64,000 nucleotides of DNA from Aestuariivita sp. (GTDB lineage: Bacteria; Pseudomonadota; Alphaproteobacteria; Rhodobacterales; Rhodobacteraceae). The translations under genes were made by a program, and so were the position numbers. This document shows, in pieces, positions 24,961 through 33,922 of this stretch. The DNA lies in the NCBI RefSeq assembly GCF_021404545.1, contig NZ_JAAWWD010000041.1, positions 30,378 through 94,377 of the forward strand, in the 5' to 3' direction. Every line of letters begins with the position of its first letter. Position 1 is the stretch's first letter. The notes beneath the pieces are model-generated. The model ran no database searches. It was not told the origin of the DNA and saw only the letters and a list, made by a program, of their open reading frames with translations.

Positions 24961-26243
24961 GCTGGGCGGTATTCCTGATCATCGCGATCGGCCTGTTGCT
25001 GACGCTGCTCTTTTCGGGCACCAAGATTTTTGTCGGCTTCCTCGCGCTCAACCTGGTGGGTGTGATGCTGCTGATCGGGCCGCGCGGCTTTGGTCTTTTT
25101 ACCAATTCGATGTTCGAGACGGCGACCTCGCCCACGTTGATGACTGTGGCGCTGTTTGTGCTGATGGGCGAGATCCTCTTTCGGTCGGGCACGGTCGAGG
25201 TGCTCTTTAACTCGGTCGACCGGTTGGTGGGCGGGCTGCGCGGGCGCCTCTATGTGGTGACCATCGCGCTTTCCACGGTGTTTGGTGCGCTGTCGGGATC
25301 GGCAGTGGCGGTGGCGGCGATGCTGGGCCGGTCGGTACTACCCCAGATGCAGGATCGCGGCTATGACCCACGCCTGTCGGCGGGCACGATCCTGGCGGGC
25401 GCATCGCTTGCCCCGATTATCCCGCCCAGCCTTTTGGCGATCATCGTGGGCTCGCTCGCCGATGTGTCGATTGCGGGGCTGTTGGTGGCGGGTATCCTGC
25501 CGGGGCTCCTCTTTGCCGCGCTGACCCTGGGCTATGTGTTTTTGCGCGATGTACCGCCGCCCGCGCCACCGCAAGCCGAGACAGGGTCGGCCCTGCGCGC
25601 GGTGCTGAAGATGACGCCGTTTCTGTTGGTGATCTTTGCGGTGATGGGCCTGATCCTGTTGGGGATTGCGACCCCTTCGGAAAGCGCCGCCACGGGTGTC
25701 GTCGGCGCATTGATCGTCGCCGCGATCAGCGGGCGGCTCAGCTTGGCCCTCCTGCGCGAGGCAATTGGTTCGGCCGTTATCACCGCAGGTGTGATCCTGA
25801 TCATCATCTGCTCGGCCAAGCTGTTTTCGCAACTGCTGTCCTTTGCCGGGGCCACGCGCGGATTGGTCAGTATGATGTCTGACCTGGGTCTGGGGCCGGA
25901 TATGACGTTCTTGCTGATGATGCTGATCCCGTTTGTGCTGTGTATGTTCATCGACCAGATCGCATTCATGCTGCTGGCAATCCCGATCTATCAGCCGATT
26001 GTCGCCGCCATGGGCTTTGATCCGATCTGGTTCTGGACCCTGTTCATGATCAACCTGACGGTAGGGTCGCTGACGCCACCTTTCGGCTACACGCTCTTTG
26101 CGCTCAAAGGGGCATCCGACAGGCTCAGCACGGGCCAGGTATTTGGCGCCGCCTGGCCCGTGGTGGCGATCTTTGTGACTGGCATGGTTGTACTGTGGGC
26201 GGTACCAGGCTTGGTCACGACCATCCCAGGACTGATCCGATGA
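24957..26243 (+). CDS. TRAP transporter large membrane subunit (DctM type)
   Basis: A 428-residue permease with about twelve hydrophobic segments. Family motifs include SGSAVAVAAMLGRSVLPQM, AGASLAPIIPPSLLAIIVGSLADVSI, GIATPSESAATGVVGA and TPPFGYTLFALKG. ATG 24957 overlaps the dctQ stop, and its end overlaps the hydrolase gene by four bases, so the hydrolase is part of the operon. Confidence 0.93.
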   Translation: MSWAVFLIIAIGLLLTLLFSGTKIFVGFLALNLVGVMLLIGPRGFGLFTNSMFETATSPTLMTVALFVLMGEILFRSGTVEVLFNSVDRLVGGLRGRLYVVTIALSTVFGALSGSAVAVAAMLGRSVLPQMQDRGYDPRLSAGTILAGASLAPIIPPSLLAIIVGSLADVSIAGLLVAGILPGLLFAALTLGYVFLRDVPPPAPPQAETGSALRAVLKMTPFLLVIFAVMGLILLGIATPSESAATGVVGALIVAAISGRLSLALLREAIGSAVITAGVILIIICSAKLFSQLLSFAGATRGLVSMMSDLGLGPDMTFLLMMLIPFVLCMFIDQIAFMLLAIPIYQPIVAAMGFDPIWFWTLFMINLTVGSLTPPFGYTLFALKGASDRLSTGQVFGAAWPVVAIFVTGMVVLWAVPGLVTTIPGLIR

Positions 26244-27199
26244 CCTGGAGGGACCATGATACAGCATCCTCTCATTGGATCGCGTCCAGCGATGTGAGGG
26301 GTCTCAAGCTGCACCTGCGCGCGCGCGGGGATGGCGATCGGCCGGTGCTTTTTGTGCATGGTGCCACCTATGCCAGCCGCCTCTACGATATCCCTCATCC
26401 AGGGGCGAGCTGGCTGGCGGATGTGGCCCGGCACGGGTTTGCCGGATACGCGCTGGATATCCGCGGCTATGGCCTGTCCCATGCCGAGGATATGGAGCGG
26501 TCCGGCGCGCCCTATGCGGCTGCCGCAGACGCGGTGAAGGATATCGCGGACGCGGTGGACTGGATCTCCGCCCGGCACGGGGTTGATCGGTTGCGGCTGA
26601 TCGGCGGGTCCTGGGGGTCGATCACTACGGCGCTTTACACTGCGGGGCCTGGTGCCGCGCAGGTCGAGCGGCTGGTGCTATATGCCCCGATCTTTGCCGA
26701 GGCCAATGCCGGATGGCGCGCCCTTTTGGCCGACCCAGATCACCCGGATCGTTTCAACCCGGCCCTGGGACCCGCGCGTCTGGTCAGTGAAGAGGCCACG
26801 CGCGCCCGCTGGAACGCAGAGATCCCCGATGGTGCGGCATGGCGCGATGAGGCCGTCTTTCAGGCGCTGGTTCAATCCAGCCTTGCGGATGATCCGCAGT
26901 CATACCGCCATGACACGCCTGCCTTCCGTGCGCCCAATGGGACGCTGACAGATCTGTGGCAGGCATTTCGCGGCGTCGCGCTTTATGATCCGACCCGAAT
27001 CAAGTGTCCGACGCTGTTGATCCGGGGGGCCGCCGACCCGACATCGACCCGCAGCGATGCGCTGAGGCTTTTTGATCGCTTGGGCGGGGAACATCGGCAG
27101 TATGTGGAGATCGCGAACGGCGCCCATTTCGTGAGTGCAGAGCGCAAATCGGCACAGGTCTTTGACCATGCGGCCACATTTCTGAACGCAGTGTTCTGA
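26240..27199 (+). CDS. Alpha/beta-hydrolase co-transcribed with a TRAP transporter
   Basis: A 319-residue serine hydrolase. The oxyanion motif is VLFVHGATYAS, the nucleophile Ser124 lies in GGSWGS, the acid is probably the Asp in RGAADPTST, and the His is in NGAHFVS. No signal peptide is seen, so it acts in the cytoplasm. It starts inside the dctM stop (ATGA). The tight coupling suggests it hydrolyses the imported compound, perhaps an ester or lactone; this is inference from position. Confidence 0.88.
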   Translation: MTWRDHDTASSHWIASSDVRGLKLHLRARGDGDRPVLFVHGATYASRLYDIPHPGASWLADVARHGFAGYALDIRGYGLSHAEDMERSGAPYAAAADAVKDIADAVDWISARHGVDRLRLIGGSWGSITTALYTAGPGAAQVERLVLYAPIFAEANAGWRALLADPDHPDRFNPALGPARLVSEEATRARWNAEIPDGAAWRDEAVFQALVQSSLADDPQSYRHDTPAFRAPNGTLTDLWQAFRGVALYDPTRIKCPTLLIRGAADPTSTRSDALRLFDRLGGEHRQYVEIANGAHFVSAERKSAQVFDHAATFLNAVF

Positions 27200-27306
27200 T
27201 GCCGCGCCCATTTTTTGGGCAGCGGTGACCGTATCGCTGCACAAAGCCTGCCAATTTCACGGTCGATCTGTTCAGTTTCTGTGCGAATTCCGCCACAACC
27301 GGGAAT

Positions 27307-28113
27307 GTGACCGCAAACATGCCCAAAGAAACCCGCGCTGAGGATGTGATCGTCTTTACCGATCTCGATGGCACCTTGCTGGATCACCAAAGCTATGAGT
27401 ATGGCCCCGCGCGTCAGACGCTGGGGCGGTTGCGGCGCCTAAACGTGCCGCTGGTCTTGGCCAGCTCGAAAACCGCCGCGGAGATGATCCCGCTGAGAGA
27501 GGAGCTGGGCTTGGCCCAGTGGCCAATGATCTGTGAGAATGGTGCCGGTGCGGTCGGCCCAAGTGGGCCCGCGCCTCAACAGCGCGCAGAGTATGCCCGG
27601 TTGCGGCGCGCGCTGGATGATCTTCCCAGAACATTGCGTCGGCCTTTTGAGGGGTTTGGCGATATGGGTCCTGAACGGATCGCTCAGGTCACCGGGCTGT
27701 CTATTGTGGCGGCCAGGTTGGCGGCTCAGCGACAGTTCTCCGAGCCGGGGCTCTGGACGGGGGCCGATCCGACGCTCCAGGGGTTTCTCAGCCTCCTCCA
27801 GGACAAGGGTATCTTTGCCCGGCGAGGCGGACGGTTTCTAACGCTGAGTTACGGCGCAAGCAAGGCCGATCAGATGCGCGGCATTGTTGAGAGCCTGGGC
27901 AAGCGCGTTATCATTGCCTTGGGGGATGCCCCCAATGACGCCGAGATGTTGGCTTCTGCCCAATATGCGATCATCCTGCCCAATGAGCGCGGTACTGCCA
28001 TGTCCGATCTGGGCACAAGTGCCGCCGAGCAGATCAGGGCCGCCGCTCCCGGACCCGAAGGATGGAACGACAGCCTGGGCACGCTGCTCACCCGGCTTGG
28101 ATTGCCTCGTTAA
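27307..28113 (+). CDS. HAD phosphatase of the mannosyl-3-phosphoglycerate phosphatase family
   Basis: A 268-residue Cof-type (HAD-IIB) phosphatase. Motif I is FTDLDGTLLD (nucleophile Asp19, acid Asp21), motif II is LASSKTAAE with its Ser/Lys, and the last motif is ALGDAPNDAEML. ICENGAG is typical of MpgP/YedP proteins. It removes phosphate from glycosyl-3-phosphoglycerate in compatible-solute synthesis. The glycosyltransferase gene begins 14 bases downstream, which supports that role. Whether the sugar is glucose or mannose is not decidable here. Confidence 0.87.
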   Translation: MTANMPKETRAEDVIVFTDLDGTLLDHQSYEYGPARQTLGRLRRLNVPLVLASSKTAAEMIPLREELGLAQWPMICENGAGAVGPSGPAPQQRAEYARLRRALDDLPRTLRRPFEGFGDMGPERIAQVTGLSIVAARLAAQRQFSEPGLWTGADPTLQGFLSLLQDKGIFARRGGRFLTLSYGASKADQMRGIVESLGKRVIIALGDAPNDAEMLASAQYAIILPNERGTAMSDLGTSAAEQIRAAAPGPEGWNDSLGTLLTRLGLPR

Positions 28114-28127
28114 GAAAAGGACTTTAT

Positions 28128-29354
28128 GTGGCCGACTTTCATCAAAACGGAAACATCGCGACACTGCATAACCTGCGCGCCGGGTCAGTACAGGCGATGG
28201 AACATGCGGTGACAACCTTTGGCCAGTCGCGCAAGATCACTCTGATCCTGCCCTCGCTTTATTCCGAGCTGGAGGCACCGGCGCTGGCGCATATCGTGGA
28301 TGAGCTGGCGCAGGTGCCCTATCTGCACCGGATTATCATTGGCCTGGACCGTGCCGACCGCGACCAGTTCACCCATGCCACACAGTATTTCGCCCGCCTG
28401 CCGCAGGATCATGTGGTGATCTGGAACGACAGCCCCCGGCAAAAAGCCATTGGCGCGCGTCTTGAGGCGATGGGGCTTTACCCGGCCGAGCCCGGAAAGG
28501 GCAAGAACGTGTGGAGTTGTTTAGGCTATCTGATGGCCTGTCGTGACAGCGATGTGGTGGCGATCCATGATTGCGACATCACCACCTATAGCCGGGAGAT
28601 GCTGACGCGGCTGGTCTATCCCGTCGCCAATCCGAATTTCCCGTATCAGTTGGCCAAGGGCTACTACCCTCGGATCGGCAATGGCAGTATGAACGGGCGC
28701 GTGACCCGGTTGTTGATCAGCCCCATCCTGATCGCGTTGAAAAAGGTGATCGGAGATCGCGATTACATCGATTACCTGCGCTCTTTCCGCTATCCTCTAT
28801 CGGGTGAATTTGCCATGCGGACGGGAATGTTGCCTGATCTGCGCATCCCGTCGGATTGGGGGCTGGAGATCGGCGTTTTGTCGGAGGCCTGGCGCAATCT
28901 GGCGCCGAAATCCGTTTGTCAGGTAGAGATTGCAGATGCCTATGATCACAAGCACCAGGATCTGAGCGCGCAGGATGCAGGTACCGGGCTGAACCGGATG
29001 TCCACGGATATCTGCAAGGCGATTTTTCGCAAGCTGGCGGCGGATGGCACAGTTTTTACAACACACATCTTTCGGACACTCAAGGCCACCTATTATCGCA
29101 CAGCGCTGGATCTCTTGGAGAGCTATTACAACGATGCCGCAATGAACGGGCTGACGCTAGACCGGCATCGGGAAGAGCAGTCGATCGAGCTTTTTGCCGA
29201 AAACATCATGCGGGCCGGGCAGGTGTTTCTGGAAAACCCGTCCGAAACACCCTTTATTGCAACCTGGAGTCGGGTGAACGCCGCCGATCCCGATCTTATG
29301 CGCGACATGCTGCGCGCGGTGGCCGACGACTATGACGAAATCAAAGGAGCCTAA
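28128..29354 (+). CDS. Glycosyltransferase, probable glucosyl-3-phosphoglycerate synthase type
   Basis: A 408-residue GT-A-type transferase lacking membrane segments. The metal-binding D-x-D lies in IHDCDITTYS (Asp148, Asp150), preceded by GKGKNVWSCLGY. It resembles GT81 glucosyl-3-phosphoglycerate synthases. The start is a GTG with AGGA six bases upstream; no better ATG exists in frame. Paired with the phosphatase, it would make glucosylglycerate or mannosylglycerate, an osmolyte favoured under nitrogen limitation. The IS scar begins about 100 bases after its stop. Confidence 0.8.
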   Translation: MADFHQNGNIATLHNLRAGSVQAMEHAVTTFGQSRKITLILPSLYSELEAPALAHIVDELAQVPYLHRIIIGLDRADRDQFTHATQYFARLPQDHVVIWNDSPRQKAIGARLEAMGLYPAEPGKGKNVWSCLGYLMACRDSDVVAIHDCDITTYSREMLTRLVYPVANPNFPYQLAKGYYPRIGNGSMNGRVTRLLISPILIALKKVIGDRDYIDYLRSFRYPLSGEFAMRTGMLPDLRIPSDWGLEIGVLSEAWRNLAPKSVCQVEIADAYDHKHQDLSAQDAGTGLNRMSTDICKAIFRKLAADGTVFTTHIFRTLKATYYRTALDLLESYYNDAAMNGLTLDRHREEQSIELFAENIMRAGQVFLENPSETPFIATWSRVNAADPDLMRDMLRAVADDYDEIKGA

Positions 29355-29458
29355 GCGAGTTTGGTAGTGGGGCTAACTTTCTTGGTCCTGCAGGATCGTT
29401 GGGTTCCATCCCCACGGGGATTACGTTCAACCGGTCTTGGTTCTCCAATCTGTCAACG
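29355..29458. other. Junction between the glycosyltransferase gene and the IS remnant
   Basis: About 100 bases with no recognisable gene. It is not the missing 3' part of glpD, which would be expected here had the IS simply inserted into glpD. Confidence 0.5.
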
Positions 29459-29543
29459 TGTCCTGAGCTACCCGCCGAAATTCGGACACTGACGTAAGCT
29501 GCGATTTTCTGTCTGCTGATCTTCAACACGAAGGAGATCAGAA

Positions 29544-29837
29544 ATGTCGCAACGGAAGCAACATCATCCAGAATTCAAAGCCAAAGTGGCGTTGGAGGCG
29601 CTGAAAGGCAAGGAGACGGTTAGCGAGTTGGCCAGTCGGTTCGGCGTGCATCCGACGATGATCCATCAGTGGAGGCGGGCGCTGCTTGAAGGCGCGTCTG
29701 GTGTATTTGAGCGCGGTGGCTGGAAAGCGCCGGAAATTGACGAAGAGCAGGTGAAAGACCTGCACGCCAAGATCGGGGAGCTGGCTGTCGCCAATGATTT
29801 TTTGGCCAGAAAGCTCAAACCCTGGTCCGGCCAGTGA
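29544..29837 (+). CDS. IS3-family transposase OrfA
   Basis: A 97-residue helix-turn-helix protein typical of IS3/IS911 OrfA: it opens MSQRKQHHPEFKAKVALEAL, continues TVSELASRFGVHPTMIHQWR, and ends in a coiled helix (KIGELAVANDFLARKL). GAAGGAGA precedes the start. It overlaps orfB by four bases, as usual for the -1 frameshift arrangement of this family. It is intact, but without a working OrfB it is probably inert. Confidence 0.9.
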   Translation: MSQRKQHHPEFKAKVALEALKGKETVSELASRFGVHPTMIHQWRRALLEGASGVFERGGWKAPEIDEEQVKDLHAKIGELAVANDFLARKLKPWSGQ

Positions 29838-30860
29838 GACGCAAGATGATTGAGCCGAACCTACCAGGTCTGTCCGTGGACAAACAATGCGCCTTGCTGT
29901 CGATCTCGCGGTCGTCGTTTTACTATGACCCCAAGGTCGAGACCGAGATGAACCTCGATCTGATGCGCCTGATCGATAAGCAGTTTCTGGAGACGCCTTT
30001 CTATGGCGTGCGTCAGATGACATGGCATCTGCGCAATAATGACCACCTGGTCAATGAGAAGCGCATCCGGCGTTTGATGCGGCGGATGGGCCTCATGCCG
30101 ATCTATCAAAAGCCCAACACAAGCAAGGCCGCGAAGGGGCACAAGATCTACCCCTACCTGCTGCGTGGCTTGCGGGTGACGCGACCCAACCAGGTTTGGG
30201 CGGCCGACATCACCTACCTGCCAATGCGCAAGGGGTTCGTGTATTTGGTCGCCATCATGGACTGGCACACCCGCAAGGTTTTGGCCTGGCGCATATCGAA
30301 CACGCTGGAGGCCGGGTTCTGCGTGGACCCGCGCACCCAGGCCTACGTCGCCAGACGCATCGCATCTGGAAACTCAAAGCTATTCGCAGCCTCAAACGCT
30401 ACATCGCGCGCGAAGTCTTTGGCATTATCATGAGGCGCCAGAAACAGATCAATCGGTCTCAGATCGTCGCTTGACCCTCAGAAGGGCGTCCAGGGCAGCC
30501 AGTTTACATCCTTCGCCTGGACAGGCTTCCTGCGGCGTTCAAACGTGCGTATCTCCCCTCTCGGCCGATTTTGCTTAACAAAATCGCCTACCGGGCAATG
30601 GATGGATGGCAAGGCCGGTTGCTGGACAATATCTTTGTTGAACGGCTTTGGCGGTCCCTGAAATACAAATGCGCTTATCTGCATGCTTGGGAAACCGGAT
30701 CAGAGGCCAAAGCCGGTGTCACCAAGTGGATGGACTTCTACAATCACAAACGTCCCCATTCCGCTCTTGGCGCCAAACCACCCGTTGTGATCTACTGGCG
30801 GCGAACCGAAGCAACTCAACCCGATCAGCAGGTCCAAAGAGTAGCTCACTCTACGCCAGA
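29834..30860 (+). pseudogene. IS3-family transposase OrfB, interrupted
   Basis: The first half is good (HTH_21 region, then rve core with VWAADITYLPMRKGFVYLVAIMDW, first catalytic Asp). After TLEAGFCVD at about 30330 the frame changes to unrelated sequence. OrfB resumes at about 30493 with QGSQFTSFAWTG (second Asp region largely lost), is broken again by roughly 40 bases near 30550-30595, and continues as MDGWQGRLLDNIFVERLWRS and KRPHSALG (the Glu region). The catalytic core cannot be made from this sequence. Confidence 0.85.
30334..30474 (+). pseudogene. C-terminal fragment resembling an IS110-family transposase
   Basis: Within the break in orfB, two shifted frames together give RTQAYVARRIASGNSKL then AIRSLKRYIAREVFGIIM, resembling the extreme C-terminus of IS110-type transposases (the AYxxRRxAEGK...LKRYxARE pattern). 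A one-base shift separates the two parts. It may mark an insertion and later deletion inside the IS3 element. Family assignment is from memory of the pattern. Confidence 0.5.
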
Positions 30861-30885
30861 ACCTGTCCAACTATTGCGGAGTAGC

Positions 30886-31080
30886 TCACTCGATATACTC
30901 CAGATAGCGCAGACCGCCATGAAAAAGCTTGGTTGAGGCCGACGAGGTCGCCTGCGCCAGATCGCCTTGTTCGGCCAGTGTCACAGACAGCCCGCGCCCG
31001 GCCCCATCCCGGTCGATGCCACAGCCATTGATGCCGCCGCCGATGATAAAGAGATCGCGTGGTGCGTCAGGGGTCGTCAT
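30886..31080 (-). pseudogene. glpD: glpD fragment: first 62 codons of glycerol-3-phosphate dehydrogenase
   Basis: From ATG 31080 the reverse strand encodes the FAD-binding start of Glp[21 protein letters not shown], then [17 protein letters not shown]. It then enters the IS end and stops two codons later. A full GlpD has about 500 or more residues. The rest is not found on the other side of the IS, so insertion was accompanied by deletion or rearrangement. Aerobic glycerol-3-phosphate oxidation by this copy is lost. Confidence 0.88.
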
Positions 31081-31183
31081 GGTGCCTTTTGGGCCTCTCT
31101 TTTTGGTGTGGGTCCAAGCCAAACTGCACTTGACCCCACCGCGCGCCCCGGCCACCGTCGCGCCGATTCAGGGAGGACAGGGG

Positions 31184-32296
31184 ATGCTGAACCGAAAGGG
31201 CCCGCTGACGGGGGTACGCGTGGTGGAGTTTGCGGGGTTGGGACCGGCGCCCTTCGCTTGCATGATGCTAGCAGATATGGGGGCCGAGGTGGTGCGGATC
31301 GCACGGCCCGGTCAGAGGCCACTTTTTGGGATCGACCAGAAATTCAACCTCTATGATCGCTCCCGCGCGTCGGTGACGCTGGATCTGCGGACAGCCGATC
31401 AGCATGCGCAGGCGGTCGAACTGGCCAGCCGCGCCGAGATCGTGATCGAAGGGTTCCGCCCCGGCGTGATGGAGCGACTGGACCTAGGTCCCGAGACCCT
31501 TCTGGCGCGCAATCCCGCGCTGGTCTTTGGCCGGATGACAGGCTGGGGACAGGACGGGCCGCTCAGCGACCGGGCCGGGCATGACCTGAACTATATGGCG
31601 ATCTCCGGCGCGCTCTGGGCAATTGGCCCGGCAGAGTCCCCGCCACCCCCGCCGCAGAACATCGTGGCAGATCTCGCGGCAGGCGGCATGATGCTGGTCA
31701 CCGGCGTGCTGGCCGCCTTGACCCATGCGCGTGCCACGGGTGAGGGGCAGGTCGTGGATACCTGCATGTCGGACGGTGCGGCGCTGATGATGGTGATGCA
31801 ATACGGGCTCAAGGCCGCGGGGCTGGGGCATGGCGGCGCGCGCGGCGCGGACATGCTGAATGGCGGATCGGCCTGGTATCAGTGCTATGAGACAAGGGAT
31901 GGCGGCCATGTCTCGATCGGCGCGATCGAGCCGCAGTTTTTCGCAGCCCTGCTGGAGGCCGTGGGCCGCGCGGACGATCCGGTCTTTGCCGATCAATACG
32001 GCGTGGGACGGCAAGGCGCGATGCGGGATGCGCTGTGCGCCCTCTTTCTGGAAAAAACCCGCGATGAATGGGCCCTAATTCTGGAACGCGTGGATGCCTG
32101 TTTCGCTCCCGTCCTGTCGATGGAGGAGGCGCCCGGCTACCCGCACAACATCGCAAGGGGCACCTTTGTCGAAACCGACGGCATCGTCCAGCCCGGCCCT
32201 TGCCCGCGCTTTTCGGCAACACCGTCCGACCCGCCCACTCATGGGGATGCGGGGCGCGTGACGGTGGCCGACGTTCTGACCGCCTGGGATCCATAG
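31184..32296 (+). CDS. CaiB/BaiF CoA-transferase family protein (alpha-methylacyl-CoA racemase-like)
   Basis: A 370-residue family III CoA-transferase/racemase. Typical stretches are GVRVVEFAGLGPAPFACMML, ADMGAEVVRI, FRPGVMERLDLGPE, and TGWGQDGPL...GHDLNYMAISGAL, which contains the Asp and His region of the active site. It most resembles alpha-methylacyl-CoA racemases, acting on branched acyl-CoA. ATG 31184 is preceded by GGGAGGACAGGGG. It begins just upstream of the glpD stub and is divergent from it. A CoA-transferase activity is the alternative. Confidence 0.88.
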   Translation: MLNRKGPLTGVRVVEFAGLGPAPFACMMLADMGAEVVRIARPGQRPLFGIDQKFNLYDRSRASVTLDLRTADQHAQAVELASRAEIVIEGFRPGVMERLDLGPETLLARNPALVFGRMTGWGQDGPLSDRAGHDLNYMAISGALWAIGPAESPPPPPQNIVADLAAGGMMLVTGVLAALTHARATGEGQVVDTCMSDGAALMMVMQYGLKAAGLGHGGARGADMLNGGSAWYQCYETRDGGHVSIGAIEPQFFAALLEAVGRADDPVFADQYGVGRQGAMRDALCALFLEKTRDEWALILERVDACFAPVLSMEEAPGYPHNIARGTFVETDGIVQPGPCPRFSATPSDPPTHGDAGRVTVADVLTAWDP

Positions 32297-32404
32297 CGGA
32301 CGGACAGCGCAAATTGGACCCTTGTCTGGTGCGCCAGATCTGCCAAGCTGGTGCCAGAGCTGTCCGCTCAGTGGCAGCATGGAACCGTCAGGGAGACTTT
32401 GACC

Positions 32405-33892
32405 ATGACCGCACTGACAAACCGCCTTGCCTGGGCCGCGTCTTTTGCCTTGGCCGCTGGCTTTGGCACCGCACAGGCGCAACAGACCGACATCACCGTG
32501 GGCCTTCAACTGGAACCTCCGCATCTGGATCCGACAAGCGCCGCGGCAGGCGCCATCGACAACGTTCTTTATTCCAATGTGTTCGAAGGCCTCACCCGTT
32601 TCATGGGCGACGGATCGGTCGTGCCCGGTCTCGCAGAAAGCTGGGAAATCTCGGATGATGGATTGGTGTATAGCTTCACTCTCCGGGGCGGCGTGACGTT
32701 CCACGACGGAACCACAATGGACGCAGAAGACGTTAAATTCAGCCTGGACCGCGCCCGGGCCGAGGACAGTGTGAACGCGCAAAAAGCGCTCTTTGAGGGG
32801 ATCGCGGACGTCACCGTGGTGGATCCGCTGACCGTGGAGGTGACGCTGGCCGAACCCAACGGAAATTTCCTTTTCAACATGGCCTGGGGTGACGCGGTGA
32901 TCGTGGCTCCCGAAAGCATCGAGGGGATTAAACAAACGCCCATCGGCACTGGCGCGTTCCGGTTCGTGGAATGGGTACAGGGCGACCGCATCACGCTGGA
33001 GAAAAACGCCGATTACTGGGGGGCGCCTGCACAGCTGGAACGTGCGACGTTCCAGTTCATCTCGGACCCCACCGCAGCCTTTGCCGCGATGATGGCCGAG
33101 GATATCGATGCCTTCAGCGGCTTTCCTGCGCCCGAAAACCTGCCGCAATTCGATGCCGATCCGAGGTTTCAGGTGCTTGTTGGCTCCACCGAAGGGGAGA
33201 CAATCCTGTCGACCAACAATCTGCAACCGCCCTTTGACGATCTGAGGGTTCGGCAGGCCCTGGCCCATGCCATCGACCGGCAAGCAATCATCGATGGCGC
33301 GATGTTTGGCTATGGCACACCAATCGGCACACATTTCGCGCCGCATAATCCGGCCTATGTGGATCTGACCGGTCTGTCGGCCCATGATCCCGACAAGGCG
33401 CGCGTGCTTCTGGCAGAGGCTGGATTCCCGGACGGGTTCGAGACCACATTGCATCTGCCGCCGCCATCCTATGCCCGCCGCGGGGGAGAGATCATCGCCG
33501 CACAGCTGGCCGAGGTCGGCATCACCGCCGAGATCATCAATGTCGAATGGGCTCAATGGCTCGAAACCGTGTTTCGGGGCAAGAATTTCGGGCTGACCAT
33601 CGTGAGCCATACCGAACCGATGGATATCGGGATCTATGCGCGGCCCGACTATTACTTTCAATATGACAATCCGACGTTTCAGGAGCTGATGGCCACGCTG
33701 AACACCACCACGGATCCTGAGGCGCGGACGTCGCTGATGGCGGATGCGCAACGTATGATCGCAGACGATTTTGTAAACGGCTATCTATTCCAACTGGCCG
33801 CATTGGGGGTGGCCAAGGCCGATCTGCAAGGGCTGTGGGTGAACGCGCCAACTCAAGCCACCGATCTGACGTCTGTAAGCTGGGCCAACTGA
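32405..33892 (+). CDS. Orphan peptide-type ABC transporter substrate-binding protein
   Basis: A 495-residue SBP family 5 protein with a signal peptide (to GTAQA before QQTD). Motifs: LEPPHLDPTS, SFTLRGGVTFHDGTTMDAEDV, PIGTGAFRFVEW, ALAHAIDRQAII. No permease or ATPase gene adjoins it, so it must use components encoded elsewhere or have lost them. It is not a close match to the two binding proteins at 4.7-9.0 kb (different conserved blocks). A strong terminator follows directly. Confidence 0.9.
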   Translation: MTALTNRLAWAASFALAAGFGTAQAQQTDITVGLQLEPPHLDPTSAAAGAIDNVLYSNVFEGLTRFMGDGSVVPGLAESWEISDDGLVYSFTLRGGVTFHDGTTMDAEDVKFSLDRARAEDSVNAQKALFEGIADVTVVDPLTVEVTLAEPNGNFLFNMAWGDAVIVAPESIEGIKQTPIGTGAFRFVEWVQGDRITLEKNADYWGAPAQLERATFQFISDPTAAFAAMMAEDIDAFSGFPAPENLPQFDADPRFQVLVGSTEGETILSTNNLQPPFDDLRVRQALAHAIDRQAIIDGAMFGYGTPIGTHFAPHNPAYVDLTGLSAHDPDKARVLLAEAGFPDGFETTLHLPPPSYARRGGEIIAAQLAEVGITAEIINVEWAQWLETVFRGKNFGLTIVSHTEPMDIGIYARPDYYFQYDNPTFQELMATLNTTTDPEARTSLMADAQRMIADDFVNGYLFQLAALGVAKADLQGLWVNAPTQATDLTSVSWAN

Positions 33893-33897
33893 GACAG

Positions 33898-33922
33898 ATG
33901 GCTCCTTCGGGGGCCATTTTTT
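33898..33922 (+). terminator. Intrinsic terminator after the orphan binding protein gene
   Basis: ATGGCTCC, loop TTCG, GGGGCCAT, then TTTTTT. It is a compact stem with a stable tetraloop and a T-run, starting six bases after the stop codon. Confidence 0.85.

Larger units (their letters stand above)
29459..30892 (+). mobile_element. Decayed IS3-family insertion sequence with an embedded IS110-like fragment
   Basis: The left end starts TGTCCTGAGCTACCCGCC at 29459. The right side has two partial matches to its reverse complement (GTAGCTCA at 30841 and 30882). Inside are an intact-looking orfA and an orfB broken in the middle by foreign DNA. The right end abuts a truncated glpD. It is not expected to move on its own. 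Confidence 0.8.

Noticed and set aside
32405..33892. Treating the orphan binding protein as a third copy of the 4.7-9.0 kb receptors
   Set aside because: Its conserved blocks differ (no CPNNRYLNDEA or GDGF-type matches), so it is a distinct member of the family.
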